Part shown: positions 43,529 to 52,860 of the stretch, in pieces
Layout: every line of letters starts with the position of its first letter
How positions within the stretch are numbered: the stretch's first letter is position 1
From: Nostoc foliaceum FACHB-393
GTDB taxonomy: Bacteria > Cyanobacteriota > Cyanobacteriia > Cyanobacteriales > Nostocaceae
Assembly (NCBI RefSeq): GCF_014698505.1
Contig: NZ_JACJTD010000009.1
Location: 114,587 to 178,586, forward strand
Direction: 5' to 3'
DNA length: 64,000 bases
Position numbers and translations under genes: made by a program
Notes under the pieces: generated by a model
What the model saw: only the letters and a program-made list of their open reading frames with translations
What the model was told of the DNA's origin: nothing
The model's database searches: none

Positions 43529-44395
43529 CTATGCGGGGTAAAAGGCGAATGTTCGTAGTTCGATGCTTTCTCGTGGGGGAGCGTCGCCTGGGCTGGTGGG
43601 GTCTTCAAAGGCTGTATGTCCGGCAAAGCGTGCGCGTCCGTCTTCTGCGGAGTCAAAGCATTTAATAAATAGTGCTTCGTCTCTGTGCATTTGCGGAAAG
43701 TAGAACCATTTATGTTTGGAATTATACGTGATTCCGTATGTTTCACCGATGCGATCGCGGTACACAAGATCGCCAGCTACAATGTCTGTGGGTGCGATAC
43801 TCTGCGCGTCACACACTGCTAATGGTGACTCTTGAATTGGTTGTGCGATCGCTCGCCAAACATTGATGATGGCAAATCTTTGTTTTAGTAGCGCATCAAT
43901 GTCATTTATGCCTTGCGCTGCTAATTCCAAACGGGCGCGAGTATAGCCTGATTTAGCGGTGAAGTCGTTGTGTACCCGCTTGGCAGGTTCTTTAATATTA
44001 TTCTCACCTGGCTTTGACTGACTGGCATTACGCAAGGTGTGATCGAATACCACTACCTTCGTTGCACCTGTCACTTCTTTTAACAATTGCTCGGCTTCTG
44101 GATAGTAGACGCGGCGTACTTCGTCTTCATCGTAAAAGTTGCGGACATTAGTATTATGTGCAGTAAAGGCGAAACCTTCTCGATCTAACGAGATGTTCTC
44201 TGAGATAGAACGAGCATTGTAAATTGGCAGTTTGTGCGTCTGATAAGTTGCATTCGTGCGAGGAATCCCTGGTGGTGGTTCGTAAGTATAGTTAACAGGT
44301 TTTTCTGCCATTGGAACCAGGTAACTGAGGTTAGCTTCTACGAATGGCAGTTGTGCGGAAATTGGTTTGTCTAGAACTTGGTTATTTAAGCTCAT
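43529..44395 (-). CDS. CmcJ/NvfI-family non-haem oxygenase-like protein
   Basis: The 288-residue protein resembles the CmcJ/AsaB/GA4-desaturase-like family: EGFAFTAHNTNVRNFYDEDEVRRVYYPE, FDHTLRN, RVHNDFT and AIINVWRAI. The histidines in FDHT and VHND would bind iron. Members perform oxidation or hydroxylation of small metabolites, typically in fungal and bacterial secondary pathways. It lies 48 bases downstream of the GST gene on the same strand. Confidence 0.82.
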   Translation of the reverse strand: MSLNNQVLDKPISAQLPFVEANLSYLVPMAEKPVNYTYEPPPGIPRTNATYQTHKLPIYNARSISENISLDREGFAFTAHNTNVRNFYDEDEVRRVYYPEAEQLLKEVTGATKVVVFDHTLRNASQSKPGENNIKEPAKRVHNDFTAKSGYTRARLELAAQGINDIDALLKQRFAIINVWRAIAQPIQESPLAVCDAQSIAPTDIVAGDLVYRDRIGETYGITYNSKHKWFYFPQMHRDEALFIKCFDSAEDGRARFAGHTAFEDPTSPGDAPPRESIELRTFAFYPA

Positions 44396-44443
44396 AGGTT
44401 ATCCCATTTTGGATTTTGGTTAATTTATGTCAATCCCTATGCC

Positions 44444-45115
44444 CTATTTTTGAACTGCACCAACAGGAACAGGTTCACCAAGAACTTTGGCGAATCTTTG
44501 CAAATAGAAGTCTACAGGATTTGCTACTGCTTGAATTGAGGAGCGATCGCTTAAGCTGTTCCACCATGTCTGCAAACGAGGTGTTTCTGCTGGTAGTGCG
44601 AATTTGCGGAAGTGTTCTAAGAGTGGTAAACGTTCAAACCAAGGATAGAAGCTGATATCAACTAGGCTAAACTGATCTCCTAACAAATAATCACCTTTGC
44701 CTAATCCTTCTTGTTCAATATATAGAAGTGCTTCTGTGAACTCTCTTCGTCCTTGTTCCTGTTCTTGGCTATCTTTACCGCGCAGCAATTTGTTAAAAGC
44801 TGGGACAAGGCGAGTATTGGCGTAGTCTATCCAGATGCGAGCGATCGCTTTATTTGCGGGATCGCGGGGTAATAAAGGTGGTTCTGGAAAAACCTCATCT
44901 AGATATTCATTGATAATAGCGGACTCGTAAATTACAACATCCCCATGTTTGATAGCTGGGACTTTACCATAGTGGGAAATCTGAGTGTACCCATCTGGTT
45001 TGTTCTGTAAGTCAATTTCTATCGGGGTGAAGTCAATGCCTTTTTCCAGTAAAACTACACGAGTCCGTTGAGAGAAGGTAGAGGCTTTGGCGAAGTACAG
45101 TTGTATGTTGCTCAT
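44444..45115 (-). CDS. Glutathione S-transferase
   Basis: The 223-residue protein has a thioredoxin-fold N-domain ([21 protein letters not shown], then [23 protein letters not shown] with the glutathione-binding ESAI) and an all-helical C-domain ([18 protein letters not shown]). It belongs to the bacterial GST group near beta/zeta/omega types. It is the first gene after motif site F. It could conjugate or release glutathione from an organic sulfur substrate. Confidence 0.88.
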   Translation of the reverse strand: MSNIQLYFAKASTFSQRTRVVLLEKGIDFTPIEIDLQNKPDGYTQISHYGKVPAIKHGDVVIYESAIINEYLDEVFPEPPLLPRDPANKAIARIWIDYANTRLVPAFNKLLRGKDSQEQEQGRREFTEALLYIEQEGLGKGDYLLGDQFSLVDISFYPWFERLPLLEHFRKFALPAETPRLQTWWNSLSDRSSIQAVANPVDFYLQRFAKVLGEPVPVGAVQK

Positions 45116-45258
45116 AAAATCTTTTCCTTGTAATCATTGTGAATGCAGACTATTTGAGATTGCACAACTCCAACTAAAGCAATAAGACAGAAGCGAGATG
45201 TGTTGATTGGTGCAGTTAAATAATTGATTGGCAGGTATCTACGTCAGTTAGATGCTAT

Positions 45259-45286
45259 ATTACAGTTTGTCGGTCGATTTATCGTA
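45259..45286 (-). promoter_or_regulatory. Island motif site F (before GST operon)
   Basis: On the minus strand it begins TACGATAAATCG and ends CTGTAAT, 28 bases, 143 bases upstream of the GST start and pointing to it. The left half is identical to that of site C. Confidence 0.7.
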
Positions 45287-45388
45287 TTTTAAATATTATA
45301 CAGTCTTTGTGAAAATATGCATACCTAATTATTAGTGTAACTAAATAAAAATATAGACATAATCAGGCTTGTCAAAAAGAGGTATTAT

Positions 45389-45517
45389 ATGGACTCGAAA
45401 GCTGACTCTAATAGGCAGATCCGTCTTGGCTTGCTTGTACCCGCAGGTAACACCACGTTTGAGCCTGACCTTCACTCTGCTTTTTCCAGTCAAGTCAGTA
45501 TTCAAGGAACGCACTAA
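45389..45517 (+). pseudogene. N-terminal remnant of maleate isomerase/Asp-Glu racemase-like gene
   Basis: From ATG 45389, with an AGAGG ribosome site, 42 codons read like the beginning of a maleate cis-trans isomerase or arylmalonate decarboxylase: IRLGLLVPAGNTTFEPDLH. The frame stops at 45515-45517 and the remaining ~200 residues are absent. The fragment is followed closely by the HAD gene at 45564. Confidence 0.6.
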
Positions 45518-45563
45518 TGTAAAACCTGATAAATCCACATTTGATTAATAACAATACATACAA

Positions 45564-46196
45564 GTGCAAACAGAACTGGTTATTTTCGACTGTGACGGAG
45601 TGTTGGTAGACAGCGAGACATTGGGTAATCGTATTCTTGTTGAATTTGTCGCCGAGTTTGGCCTGATATTGAAACTTGAAGAAGCCATTTTATTATTTAA
45701 AGGTTGCAAAATGGCTGATTGTCTTGCTGTTATTGAGCAAAAACTGGGGAGAAAGATGCCACAAGATTTTGTGACTCAACTTCGTGCCCGTACTGCCACA
45801 GCATTCGAGCGTGAACTGCTTCCCGTAGAAGGAATAGAAGCGGCTTTAGACAAAATTAATTTACCTATTTGTGTTGCTTCCAGTGGCCCAATTGAAAAAA
45901 TTAAGTTAGCACTGCGTGTGACTAATTTGTTGTCACGATTTGAAGGGCGTATTTTTAGCTCCTATGAAATTGGTAGTTGGAAACCTGCACCTGATTTATT
46001 TTTATATGCAGCTAAACATTTGGGAGTTAACGCTTCATTTTGTACTGTTGTAGAAGATAGTATTTTGGGTGTACGTGCAGGTATCGCTGCTGGCATGAAA
46101 GTATTAGCTTACAGCAGTCAAAGTGAAGCAATTCAACTCGAAGAATGTGGAGCGCGTGTTTTTTACTCTATGTATCAACTGCCTGATTTACTTTGA
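45564..46196 (+). CDS. HAD-superfamily phosphatase, paralog
   Basis: The 210-residue protein has VIFDCDGVLVDSETLGNRIL, motif II ICVASSGP, a lysine in IGSWKPAPDLFLYA, and VVEDSILGVRAGIAAGM. It is very similar to the protein at 34577-35251, including the four-helix cap (LFKGCKMADCLAVIE). The start is a GTG. It is likely a sugar- or small-metabolite phosphatase. Confidence 0.83.
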   Translation: MQTELVIFDCDGVLVDSETLGNRILVEFVAEFGLILKLEEAILLFKGCKMADCLAVIEQKLGRKMPQDFVTQLRARTATAFERELLPVEGIEAALDKINLPICVASSGPIEKIKLALRVTNLLSRFEGRIFSSYEIGSWKPAPDLFLYAAKHLGVNASFCTVVEDSILGVRAGIAAGMKVLAYSSQSEAIQLEECGARVFYSMYQLPDLL

Positions 46197-46209
46197 TTTA
46201 TAGCCAAAA

Positions 46210-46473
46210 GTGCCTAAAGTCACAGCGAAACACTTTTCAAACATCCTCTTAGGAGCATTATTGCAAAACTCAAAACGTATTCAAGTAAAAGATAGGGTGC
46301 TAATTTTACGTCCTACTTATGTAGCCGGAAAATATGGGATAGTTTGTGGTCGAGAGTCAAACTCAAATAATCCAGCAAACCAACGGTGGTTGATTCAAGT
46401 AGAGGATGTAGATTCGTCTAATATTTTAGTGTCGTTGATTTTAGGTGAGTTTATCTTGATTAATTCAGAATGA
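46210..46473 (+). CDS. Small hypothetical protein (KOW-like barrel)
   Basis: The 87-residue frame starts with GTG, 14 bases after the HAD gene. It contains KDRVLILRPTYVAGKYGIVCGRE and ends RWLIQVEDVD...ILGEFILI, a pattern of short beta-strands like a small SH3/KOW-type barrel. No catalytic residue or localisation signal is seen. Family not recognised. Confidence 0.5.
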   Translation: MPKVTAKHFSNILLGALLQNSKRIQVKDRVLILRPTYVAGKYGIVCGRESNSNNPANQRWLIQVEDVDSSNILVSLILGEFILINSE

Positions 46474-46489
46474 GTTTAAAAGAGCGATG

Positions 46490-46555
46490 TCTACGATGAT
46501 CACGTAGCTCTGCCCTACGCGAAGGTGGAAGCAAGCTACGCTTACGCATTGGTAA
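46490..46555. repeat. Mosaic dispersed repeat
   Basis: The stretch carries GCTCTGCCCTACGCGAAGG and AAGCAAGCTACGCTTACGC, repeat pieces seen in other intergenic regions of this window. Confidence 0.5.
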
Positions 46556-46569
46556 ATATAAAATTGAAG

Positions 46570-47841
46570 TTAATTACTTGCCACTTGCTTCGTATCCAAG
46601 TGAATTAACTTCGTCATTTGGGACAATTGTTGCATGAATAGCACCGAACCTACGATACAAACAACACCGCCCAAAATCAGTGTATTTGGAGCTTTCAAAT
46701 AATGTGCCAGAGTTCCTGCTATTAAGTTACCGAAAGGAGCCATACCCATAAAGCACATGGCATAGAAGCTCATTACTCTACCCCGTTTGCTATCTTCAAC
46801 AATAAATTGCAGCACTGTGTTACTAGCAGCTACCTGAAGCGTAGAACTCCAGCCAATCAAAACCAAAGCTAACTGAGAAATCCAAAAGACTTGAGAAACA
46901 GAGAAAAAGATAAAGCCAATCCCCATGATGGCTGGACAGAAGGCTATGAGTTTCTCTAAACCTACTACGTTTTGCCGAAAGCTGAGGTAAACACAGGCAA
47001 ACACCGATCCCATTGCGGCTGCGGCTGTTAAAAAGCCCAATGTTTCTGCTCCTCCCTGTAGAACTTCAACTGCAAAGATGGGTAAAAGTGTCGTGTATGA
47101 CATACCTACTAAACTAGCTACTGCCAGTAATAGGAGGATAGAACGCACAGGCAGGAAATGATAGGCATATTGAAACCCTTCTTTCAACTTATGCCAACTA
47201 TTACTTGTCTGTATTTCTACTGTTCGGGGTGTAATCACCATTGCTGAGATTGCCCAGATAGCTACAAGATAGCTGAGACTATCGTAAAGAAAGCAGAATC
47301 CAGCGCCAAACTGAGCGATAAAAACGCCACCCAATGCAGGGCCAATCAAACGCGCACCATTGAGGAAAGCTGCATTTAGTGCGATCGCATTTCCCATCAG
47401 TTCACGACTAACCATATCACTGACAAATGCCTGACGTACAGGTACATCTAAACCCTTCAGAAAACCTAACAATGCACTCAGAGTCAGCAATGTCCAAAAA
47501 TTTGCCCAACCCAAAAATGTGATGGCTGTCAGAGTTACAGACATAGAAATACCTATAACCTGAAATAGCAGCAACAGGCGATGTCGGTCATAGCGATCGG
47601 CTAAAATTCCTGAAATTGGAGCAAGTACAAATACTGGCAATTGTCCAAAAAATCCTGCAAACCCCAACAGTAAAGCCGAATCAGTCAATCGGTAAATCAG
47701 CCAGAGAATCGCTACTTGTGTCATGAAGTTGCCTGTCATAGACAAGGCTTGTCCCATAAAATAGAGGCGATAATTGCGCGATCGCAAAGCAGGTAGTTCA
47801 AGATTCAACTTGAATCCAAATTTAGATAATAATTTCATCAA
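46570..47841 (-). CDS. MFS exporter (EntS/MFS_3-like)
   Basis: The 423-residue protein has about 12 helices. Family hallmarks are MGQALSMTGNFMTQVAILWLIYRL-like start (key words SMTGNFMTQ), GILADRYDRHRLL and FLKGLDVPVRQAF. It resembles the transporter at 15209-16528 and the C-terminal end at 2-145. Enterobactin-type exporters of this group often accompany siderophore loci, and one lies 6 kb to the right, but the flavoprotein cluster is nearer. Confidence 0.85.
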   Translation of the reverse strand: MMKLLSKFGFKLNLELPALRSRNYRLYFMGQALSMTGNFMTQVAILWLIYRLTDSALLLGFAGFFGQLPVFVLAPISGILADRYDRHRLLLLFQVIGISMSVTLTAITFLGWANFWTLLTLSALLGFLKGLDVPVRQAFVSDMVSRELMGNAIALNAAFLNGARLIGPALGGVFIAQFGAGFCFLYDSLSYLVAIWAISAMVITPRTVEIQTSNSWHKLKEGFQYAYHFLPVRSILLLLAVASLVGMSYTTLLPIFAVEVLQGGAETLGFLTAAAAMGSVFACVYLSFRQNVVGLEKLIAFCPAIMGIGFIFFSVSQVFWISQLALVLIGWSSTLQVAASNTVLQFIVEDSKRGRVMSFYAMCFMGMAPFGNLIAGTLAHYLKAPNTLILGGVVCIVGSVLFMQQLSQMTKLIHLDTKQVASN

Positions 47842-47995
47842 CTAAGTACAAAATTTCACAAGTTCATCACGAATAAACACTCTGCGCCCCTCTGCGCTTC
47901 CCTCAGCCTACCTCTGCGTTTAAAAAAGCACAGAAAAGAGGAAGAAACAAGGCAACAACCTTATTCCTTCCCACTTCAAAGGTTTTAATTGAAAA

Positions 47996-49609
47996 TCACA
48001 CAGTTACTAATTCCCGCGTAGCAACTACTGACTCAGGTTTGACCCAAATCTTATCTAACCCACCACTCAGTAGACGATATTGTTGATTGGGGTCTTGTTG
48101 CGGGTAATCCTCGCGTTTGTGCATTCCTCTAGTTTCCTGACGTTGCAAACCACTGTTGTACATCCAACGCGCAGTAGCAACCATCGCCGCCGCTTCGCGC
48201 GATCGCACAATTTGGCTATCATCTAGTGTTTGGCTATTGCGGATTTCTCGCCAAAGGTCATCCAGTCGATCCAGGGATGTACTTAAACCTGTAGCAGTGC
48301 GGAAGAGGTTGCGATCGTAGGGGAAAACTTCAGCTTGAGTTGTGGCGATCGCTTCATCTGGTGAAAATCTATTATTACCTTCACCATGCAATCCAGCTTC
48401 GCCAACTCCCTGCACACTGCGTTGGGTTGCTTGCTCTCCCAAACTTAGTGCATAGCTAGCAGCAGATTGTCCAGACCAATAGCCAGAAGACATTGCCCAG
48501 GCTGCATTGTGACTACCTCCGCCTGTAAATCCACCACAGATTAACTCTCTCGTAGCCGCATCTCCCGCCGCATAGAGTCCATTAACTGAGGTAGCGCAGG
48601 TGTGGTCTGCGATCCGAATCCCACCAGTACCGCGTACAGTGCCTTCCAAGCGTAAAGTTATCGGGAATCGTTGAGTAAAGGGGTCAATCCCAGCGCGATC
48701 AAAAACGATAAAGAAATTAGGCTGAGATGCTCGCATCCAGGCTTTTGTCTCTTCATCCATATTTTGATCCAGACGCGCATAAACGGGCTGATTTAGCAAT
48801 GTTTTAGCAATCACCGAGCGACCGCGCTTAGAACCTGCACCTTCAATTACCGTGCCATCCTCATAAGTAAAAGATGCCCAATCGTAATAACGAGTCTTGG
48901 TGACAGAAGAAAAACTAGGGGAAATTGCGTATGCATTGGAAAATTCCATACCAGAGAAATCTGCACCAGCCTCGGCTGCCATCAACAGACCATCCCCTGT
49001 CAGGACATTACAACCGAGAGCCTTACTCAAGAAAGCACAGCCCCCTGTAGCAATCACAACTGCTCCGGCTCGAACTGTCCAACGTTCCCCAGATTGACGA
49101 TTGATACCCTTAGCCCCGGCTACAGTGCCTTCTGTATCTACAAGCAACTCTAAAGCCGGACTGTGGTCTAAAATTTTCACCCCTGCTTGCTTAATCTTTT
49201 TCCGCATGAAACGCATATAATCCGGGCCTTGTAAAGAGCGACGGATAACTTGTCCATTAGCATCAACGCTGAAAGGATACCCCTGATCTGCGAGGGAGTT
49301 AATGTTGTCATAGGTGCGATCTAATACCCTAGTCATCCAGTGGCGGTCTGCCAGAAAACCTCCCATAGCTTCCCGACTTGCCATTGCAGCTTCCCGTTGC
49401 TCTGGGTCTGGTGGAACATACCATACACCATTTCCGGCAGATGCGGCTGCACCACTTGTACCGCAGTAACCCTTGTCTACTAAAACGACTTTTGCTCCAT
49501 TATTTGCTGCACTCCATGCTGCCCAAGTACCAGACGGGCCACCTCCAATAATTAATACATCGGTGACTAAATCTAGGTTAGAAGGATCTTGATGGATATG
49601 ACTATTCAT
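47996..49609 (-). CDS. FAD flavoprotein, fumarate reductase/AprA superfamily (paralog 1)
   Basis: The 537-residue protein has an FAD motif DVLIIGGGPSGTWAAWSAA (residues ~17-35), VDKGYCGTSGAAASAGNG, the substrate-domain sequence RLEGTVRGTGGIRIADH and the second FAD segment NGLYAAGDAATRELICGGFTGGG. An AAGGAG ribosome site precedes the ATG. It is nearly collinear with the protein at 51211-52860, clearly a duplication. Between them lie an SBP and a ferredoxin. Function is probably redox chemistry on a sulfur-containing ligand delivered by the SBP. Confidence 0.82.
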   Translation of the reverse strand: MNSHIHQDPSNLDLVTDVLIIGGGPSGTWAAWSAANNGAKVVLVDKGYCGTSGAAASAGNGVWYVPPDPEQREAAMASREAMGGFLADRHWMTRVLDRTYDNINSLADQGYPFSVDANGQVIRRSLQGPDYMRFMRKKIKQAGVKILDHSPALELLVDTEGTVAGAKGINRQSGERWTVRAGAVVIATGGCAFLSKALGCNVLTGDGLLMAAEAGADFSGMEFSNAYAISPSFSSVTKTRYYDWASFTYEDGTVIEGAGSKRGRSVIAKTLLNQPVYARLDQNMDEETKAWMRASQPNFFIVFDRAGIDPFTQRFPITLRLEGTVRGTGGIRIADHTCATSVNGLYAAGDAATRELICGGFTGGGSHNAAWAMSSGYWSGQSAASYALSLGEQATQRSVQGVGEAGLHGEGNNRFSPDEAIATTQAEVFPYDRNLFRTATGLSTSLDRLDDLWREIRNSQTLDDSQIVRSREAAAMVATARWMYNSGLQRQETRGMHKREDYPQQDPNQQYRLLSGGLDKIWVKPESVVATRELVTV

Positions 49610-49690
49610 GAAATTTACTCCTTATAGAATTAAGAAAAGGGGAAGGGCGGAGCTTCCCCAAAAATGCGAGGGTAACTCTTGTGAAAACTT

Positions 49691-50737
49691 TTAAGGGTTG
49701 GGAATTTGCCAATCTTTGATATCAAAATCTGACTTCAACAATTTCTGATCAGCGAGAAACTGCTTTGTTGAATCTAAGAGTTTCAATCCTTCCGGTGTAA
49801 AAGGTTGAGTAGGATAAAGGTCTAGTGGATAGGATTCTTTAGCGATCGCCAACGGCACATTCCCACTTGCCACAGCCGCAAACTGATAAAATTCTTCTGG
49901 ATTAGCTTTGATTTCCTGCAATGCTTGTCGTCTAATTTGGTTCCATTTTTGCGGTAATTCTGGGTGTCGAGAGAGGAAATTTTCCGTCACGACACTTACC
50001 CCGGTGCCAACTAATCCCTGATGATCTTTGGCTTGATCAATTGCTGAAAATCCTTGAGAAACTAACGTTGGTCCAGCCCCCATAGCAAATGGATAAGCTG
50101 AAATATCTCCCCTCTCTAAAGCAGGTTTGGCATCAGCAGAAGGGATCTGCACTACACTCACATCTTTGGTCAGTCCCTCTTTTTCGAGCAAACCCATCAG
50201 ATATCGATGCGGATAAGTACCTTTAGCAACTCCTACCTTTGTACCTTTTAGTTGTGATACTAAACGAGGGCCGTTTTTCTTGGTAAGTAGCCAGGCATTC
50301 TGACCAACCCTTGTCTGATTAATCAATTTAGTTGGCAGACCTACTGCTCTACCAACTATAGCTGGGGTATCTCCATACAAACCCATATCTAATTGACCAC
50401 TAACTAAGGCTTCATTAAGTGCAGGGCCTCCTACAAAGGGAATAAATTTCACTTCCGTCACACCCAGGCTTTTGAGCGCAGGAGTCAACGTCCCTTTTTG
50501 CAACGCCCAACCCTCCGGCCCGATTGGCAACTTGCTTTCCGAACTGATGAAACCAACTCGTAAAACCAGGGTTTTTACCTCTGCCGAATTTGCTCCAGTA
50601 TTTGATGAAGCTACTGCTGAGTTATTAGACTGGCTTTGTTGAAAAGTACAACTGGTAAGACTCGATAAAAGCGCAACAGTTGCAACTGAAGCTAAAAGTC
50701 GATGCAAAAAACTGCACTCAATTACTTGGGAACTCAT
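49691..50737 (-). CDS. SsuA-like SBP within flavoprotein cluster
   Basis: The 348-residue protein has a signal peptide with lipobox LTSC. The mature domain has LRVGFISSESKLPIGPEGWAL, GQLDMGLYGDTPAIVGRAVG and KGTKVGVAKGTYPHRYLMGLL, the NMT1/SsuA fold. It differs from the GYQSAGD group, so it probably binds another ligand. It is flanked by two flavoproteins and a ferredoxin on the same strand, a second instance of an SBP joined to this redox set. Confidence 0.83.
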   Translation of the reverse strand: MSSQVIECSFLHRLLASVATVALLSSLTSCTFQQSQSNNSAVASSNTGANSAEVKTLVLRVGFISSESKLPIGPEGWALQKGTLTPALKSLGVTEVKFIPFVGGPALNEALVSGQLDMGLYGDTPAIVGRAVGLPTKLINQTRVGQNAWLLTKKNGPRLVSQLKGTKVGVAKGTYPHRYLMGLLEKEGLTKDVSVVQIPSADAKPALERGDISAYPFAMGAGPTLVSQGFSAIDQAKDHQGLVGTGVSVVTENFLSRHPELPQKWNQIRRQALQEIKANPEEFYQFAAVASGNVPLAIAKESYPLDLYPTQPFTPEGLKLLDSTKQFLADQKLLKSDFDIKDWQIPNP

Positions 50738-50815
50738 AGATAGAGACTAGGGACTAAGAACTTTATCAATTACGAATTACGAATTACGTAGCTTGCTTCT
50801 CGCCGGAGGCGAGTA

Positions 50816-51214
50816 TTACGAATTAGTTTGCTGTGTTCCCCAAGGAAGAATTCTGCCTTGTGCATCTGTAGCGAGATTACTGTTACTCTGCATAACTGGG
50901 TAATAGTAGGCAGACTTCTCTGTTTTAGCCGCAGGTGTGCGTCCCCTTCCCCAACCTATATTTTTTCGATAGCTACCAAGTAACCCAGATGCTACTAAAG
51001 TCTCTTCATCCACAGTGACTGATTCATCAGCGTTAGGATCAACATATAGTGCATCTACGGGGCAGTAGAGTTCGCACATATAACAAGTTTGACAATCACT
51101 CTGGCGGGCAATTTTGGGCGCATGTCCTGGTACTGCATCGAAAACATTAGTAGGACAGGCAGTGACGCAAAGATTACACTTAATGCAGCGAGATTCACTT
51201 ACTAATTCAATCAT
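50816..51214 (-). CDS. Dicluster ferredoxin, 2x[4Fe-4S]
   Basis: The 132-residue protein has CIKCNLCVTACPTNVFD (residues ~10-26) and CQTCYMCELYCPVDALY, two classical [4Fe-4S] motifs within 60 residues. A long C-terminal tail contains GLLGSYRKNIGWGRGRTPAAK and no more cysteines. Its ATG overlaps the flavoprotein stop by four bases (ATGA), which shows tight coupling. It is the electron partner expected for the flavoprotein. Confidence 0.87.
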   Translation of the reverse strand: MIELVSESRCIKCNLCVTACPTNVFDAVPGHAPKIARQSDCQTCYMCELYCPVDALYVDPNADESVTVDEETLVASGLLGSYRKNIGWGRGRTPAAKTEKSAYYYPVMQSNSNLATDAQGRILPWGTQQTNS

Positions 51215-52860
51215 CGTGTTACTAACTCCCTATTCACTACTTCCTGGTCAGGCTTTGCCCAAACTGTATCCAATCCACCACTAATTAACCGATATTGCTG
51301 GTTAGGGTTTTGCTGGGGATAATCCTGGTGCTTGTGCATTCCACGTGTTTCTTTTCTAGCTTGTGCTGAAGTATACATCCAACGTGCCGTAGCTATCATT
51401 GCCGCTGCTTCTCTAGCTGGTAATGCTTGGCTGTCTGTTGGGGCAGCACTATGGCGGATTTCTCGCCACAAACCATGCAATCTTTCCAGGGAATCGCTCA
51501 AGCCTCGTTCAGTACGGAAGAGATTGCGTTGGCGTAGCCCGCCGCAGGCATCGTAAGGTAATACTTCGGCTTGCACAGCGCGGATAACTTCCTGAGCATT
51601 GAAAGTGTAGCTACTCTCAGAAGTAACTGCTGCCTGTCCAATTGAATACACTTGTCGTTGATTGGCCTTTGCTCCCAATTGACGAGCATATTCAGCCGCC
51701 GCTTGTCCTGACCAATAGCCAGAAGACATTGCCCAAGCAGCATTGTAACTACCACCACCTGTAAATCCACCACAAATTAATTCTCGTGTGGCTGCATCTC
51801 CGGCCGCATAAAGTCCTGGTACTGAGGTCGCACAAGAATTGTCCACAATCCGAATGCCGCCAGTACCTCGTACTGTGCCTTCCAAACGCAAAGTTACTGG
51901 GAAGCGTTGAGTGAATGGGTCAATTCCTCTGCGGTCAAATGGTAAAAAGAAATTGTGCTGGATGGTTCGCATCCAAACCCTTACTTCTTCTGGGGTGTTA
52001 TGCAGGCTACAGTATACAGGCTGAGTCAGCAATGTTTTGGCAATTACAGAGCGTCCCCGTTGAGAACCAGCACCTTCAATTACTGTGCCATCTTCGTAAG
52101 TAAATGTTGCCCAACGATAGAAAGCTCCTTTAGTTACAGAAGCAAAGGCAGGAGTGAGAGCATAGGCATTAGAAAATTCCATGCCTGACATTTGCGCCCC
52201 AGCTTCGGCTGCCATTAAATAACCATCTCCAGTCAGGACATTACAACCAAGGGCTTTACTCAAGAAAGCACAACCACCAGTAGCAATAACTACTGCTTTG
52301 GCTCGTACTGTCCAACGTCCACCCGCTTGACGACGTATTCCCTTTGCTCCAGCTACTGCTCCTTCTTTATCTACCAGTAATTCCAGAGCAGGACTATGGT
52401 CAAGAATATGCACTCCGGCTTTCTTGACTTGCTTACGCATCAGACGCATATATTCTGCGCCTTGCTGGAGGGAACGATAGTAAGGTTGTCCTTGTTGGTC
52501 AGAGGGAAAGGGATAACCCCAGTTACCTAACTCATACAGATTTGCATGAGTTCGATCTAGAACTCGCTCCATCCAAGAACGCTCTGCTAAAAACCCTCCT
52601 AGAGCTTCCCGACTAGCCATAGCTGTTTCTCGTTGCTCTGGGTTTGCTACGTACCACACACTAGTTCCACCAGACGCAGTTGCTCCACTAGAGCCACAAT
52701 AGCCTTTGTCTACCAAAACAACCCGGACTCCATCAGCCGCCGCATTGTAAGCAGCCCAAGCACCAGCCGGGCCTCCTCCAATAACCAAGACATCGGCTTC
52801 TAACTCTAGATCAGAGTCATTGTTAGATGATTGCTCAGACGCTAATTGATTCGCGCTCAC
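51211..52860 (-). CDS. FAD flavoprotein, fumarate reductase/AprA superfamily (paralog 2)
   Basis: The 549-residue protein starts with GTG (ribosome site AAGGAG). The FAD motif is DVLVIGGGPAGAWAAYNAA; VDKGYCGSSGATASGG, RLEGTVRGTGGIRI and ATRELICGGFTGGGSYNAAW follow. It matches the 47996-49609 protein almost end to end, but contains an extra ACGGLRQ encoded by a 21-bp repeat insert at 51529-51549. It is first in a unit that also contains the coupled ferredoxin and SBP, and lies downstream of motif site G. Confidence 0.84.
   Translation of the reverse strand: MSANQLASEQSSNNDSDLELEADVLVIGGGPAGAWAAYNAAADGVRVVLVDKGYCGSSGATASGGTSVWYVANPEQRETAMASREALGGFLAERSWMERVLDRTHANLYELGNWGYPFPSDQQGQPYYRSLQQGAEYMRLMRKQVKKAGVHILDHSPALELLVDKEGAVAGAKGIRRQAGGRWTVRAKAVVIATGGCAFLSKALGCNVLTGDGYLMAAEAGAQMSGMEFSNAYALTPAFASVTKGAFYRWATFTYEDGTVIEGAGSQRGRSVIAKTLLTQPVYCSLHNTPEEVRVWMRTIQHNFFLPFDRRGIDPFTQRFPVTLRLEGTVRGTGGIRIVDNSCATSVPGLYAAGDAATRELICGGFTGGGSYNAAWAMSSGYWSGQAAAEYARQLGAKANQRQVYSIGQAAVTSESSYTFNAQEVIRAVQAEVLPYDACGGLRQRNLFRTERGLSDSLERLHGLWREIRHSAAPTDSQALPAREAAAMIATARWMYTSAQARKETRGMHKHQDYPQQNPNQQYRLISGGLDTVWAKPDQEVVNRELVTR
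51529..51549. repeat. In-frame 21-bp repeat insert in flavoprotein gene
   Basis: On the coding strand it reads GCCTGCGGCGGGCTACG and then CCAA, encoding ACGGLRQ between YD and RNLFR. The paralog has YDRNLFR directly. The sequence is a known type of dispersed cyanobacterial repeat. Confidence 0.75.

Noticed and set aside
45341..45538. Minus-strand frame near the GST promoter
   Set aside because: It is the antisense of the racemase-like fragment and overlaps no ribosome site.
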